Below, piece by piece: positions 37,687-37,855 of a DNA stretch of 37,855 nt. Both the position numbers and the translations under genes were made by a program. This DNA comes from an archaeon. GTDB lineage: Archaea; Nanobdellota; Nanobdellia; Pacearchaeales; GW2011-AR1. Each line of letters begins with the position of its first letter. The stretch's first letter is position 1. The stretch lies in NCBI GenBank assembly GCA_018693315.1, contig JABHLR010000007.1:1-37855 (forward strand), written 5' to 3'. The notes beneath the pieces are model-generated. The model saw only the letters and a program-made list of their open reading frames with translations. It was not told where the DNA came from and did no database searches.

Positions 37687-37855
37687 AGCAGTAAGAGATT
37701 TACAAACCCCAGCCGCAACTGTAACACCAGCGTCTCGGATAGCGAACCTCGCCATGTTTGGATTCTTATCAGCAGATTCCAAAACTAAATTTCCGATCGG
37801 TTTGATCTTAACAATAGCAACGTCCCCATTCTTCAAAAAGTCTGGGTTCTCTTCA
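37675..37855 (-). CDS. tuf: elongation factor 1 alpha, C-terminal end (runs off the window)
   Basis: The last 59 residues read [19 protein letters not shown], then [20 protein letters not shown] and KSLTAKKL, which is domain III of archaeal/eukaryotic EF-1 alpha (compare FLKxGDxAIV and RFAxRDxxxTVAxGV). Delivers aminoacyl-tRNA to the ribosome. Codons here are mostly the T-ending set (GCT, GTT, TCT) unlike the bulk genes, fitting a very highly expressed gene. The stop is TAA at 37675-37677, absent from the ORF track because the 5' end lies outside the window. Confidence 0.93.
   Translation of the reverse strand, partial: EENPDFLKNGDVAIVKIKPIGNLVLESADKNPNMARFAIRDAGVTVAAGVCKSLTAKKL

Noticed and set aside
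37503-37688. 61-residue plus-strand ORF
   Set aside because: Lies across the EF-1 alpha hairpins and stop codon; its GC-rich part is explained by the inverted repeat.
1-37855. CRISPR arrays, insertion sequences, integrases, prophage genes
   Set aside because: No regularly spaced repeats, transposase or integrase motifs seen on either strand.

Overview
The window reads as a stretch of an AT-rich archaeal chromosome, most likely from a small-genome, DPANN-type lineage (Woesearchaeota/Pacearchaeota-like). The archaeal assignment rests on archaeal-type DnaG primase, diphthine synthase Dph5, Rli1/ABCE1, an archaeal SRP RNA, EF-1 alpha, TrmB-type and HTH_10 regulators, class III (pilin) signal peptides, and TATA boxes placed about 25 nt upstream of start codons. 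The DPANN assignment is inference from gene content and gene size; no 16S gene is present. Most genes look leaderless, so I moved many ORF-track starts to the first ATG about 25 nt downstream of a TATA box. A few genes carry real Shine-Dalgarno leaders instead (a pilin, a Cys-rich exported protein, two acidic micropeptides).

Layout: 1-1843 is a minus-strand cluster of four type IV pilin-like genes. 1876-2269 holds SRP RNA and tRNA-Ser, diverging from one TATA element. 2318-8819 is a plus-strand block: a PC4-like protein and a CYTH protein, then a tightly coupled metabolic operon of AMP-forming acetyl-CoA synthetase, fused gamma-alpha 2-oxoacid:ferredoxin oxidoreductase, a GNAT acetyltransferase, the oxidoreductase beta subunit, and a stand-alone [FeFe]-hydrogenase H-cluster-domain protein. 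8820-13054 (minus) has a sodium/solute symporter, an HTH_10 regulator with matching palindromic operators at both genes, TatD with in-frame palindromic insertions, a Nudix hydrolase and a YrdC/Sua5 protein. 13088-18448 (plus) has small proteins, a Zn-ribbon/Dph5/transglutaminase-like operon, IleRS and a TrmB-family regulator. 18457-23170 has ArgRS, four small membrane proteins and Rli1. 23192-26763 has a candidate hairpin sRNA, small Zn-finger and membrane proteins, MscS, an exported thioredoxin / Cys-rich / membrane-bound winged-helix cluster, three tRNAs (Thr, Leu, initiator Met) and a second candidate ncRNA. 26816-30946 has RNase HII, a PH-domain membrane protein and an SMC protein. 30959-37855 has exported and surface proteins, a ribbon-helix-helix autoregulator, endonuclease IV, DnaG, two acidic micropeptides, a helical-repeat protein, and the 3' end of the EF-1 alpha gene followed by elaborate hairpins.

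The two strongest candidates for something new are: (1) the operon that couples a 2-oxoacid:ferredoxin oxidoreductase by 4-nt ATGA overlaps to a 282-residue protein carrying only an H-cluster domain, which suggests direct disposal of ferredoxin electrons as H2, or a hydrogen sensor, with an embedded acetyltransferase that may control the acetyl-CoA synthetase; (2) an SMC ATPase whose globular hinge is replaced by a Rad50-style CPIC zinc hook exactly at mid-protein. Regulatory DNA is also dense: shared bidirectional TATA elements, palindromic operators, and hairpin plus U-tract terminators.
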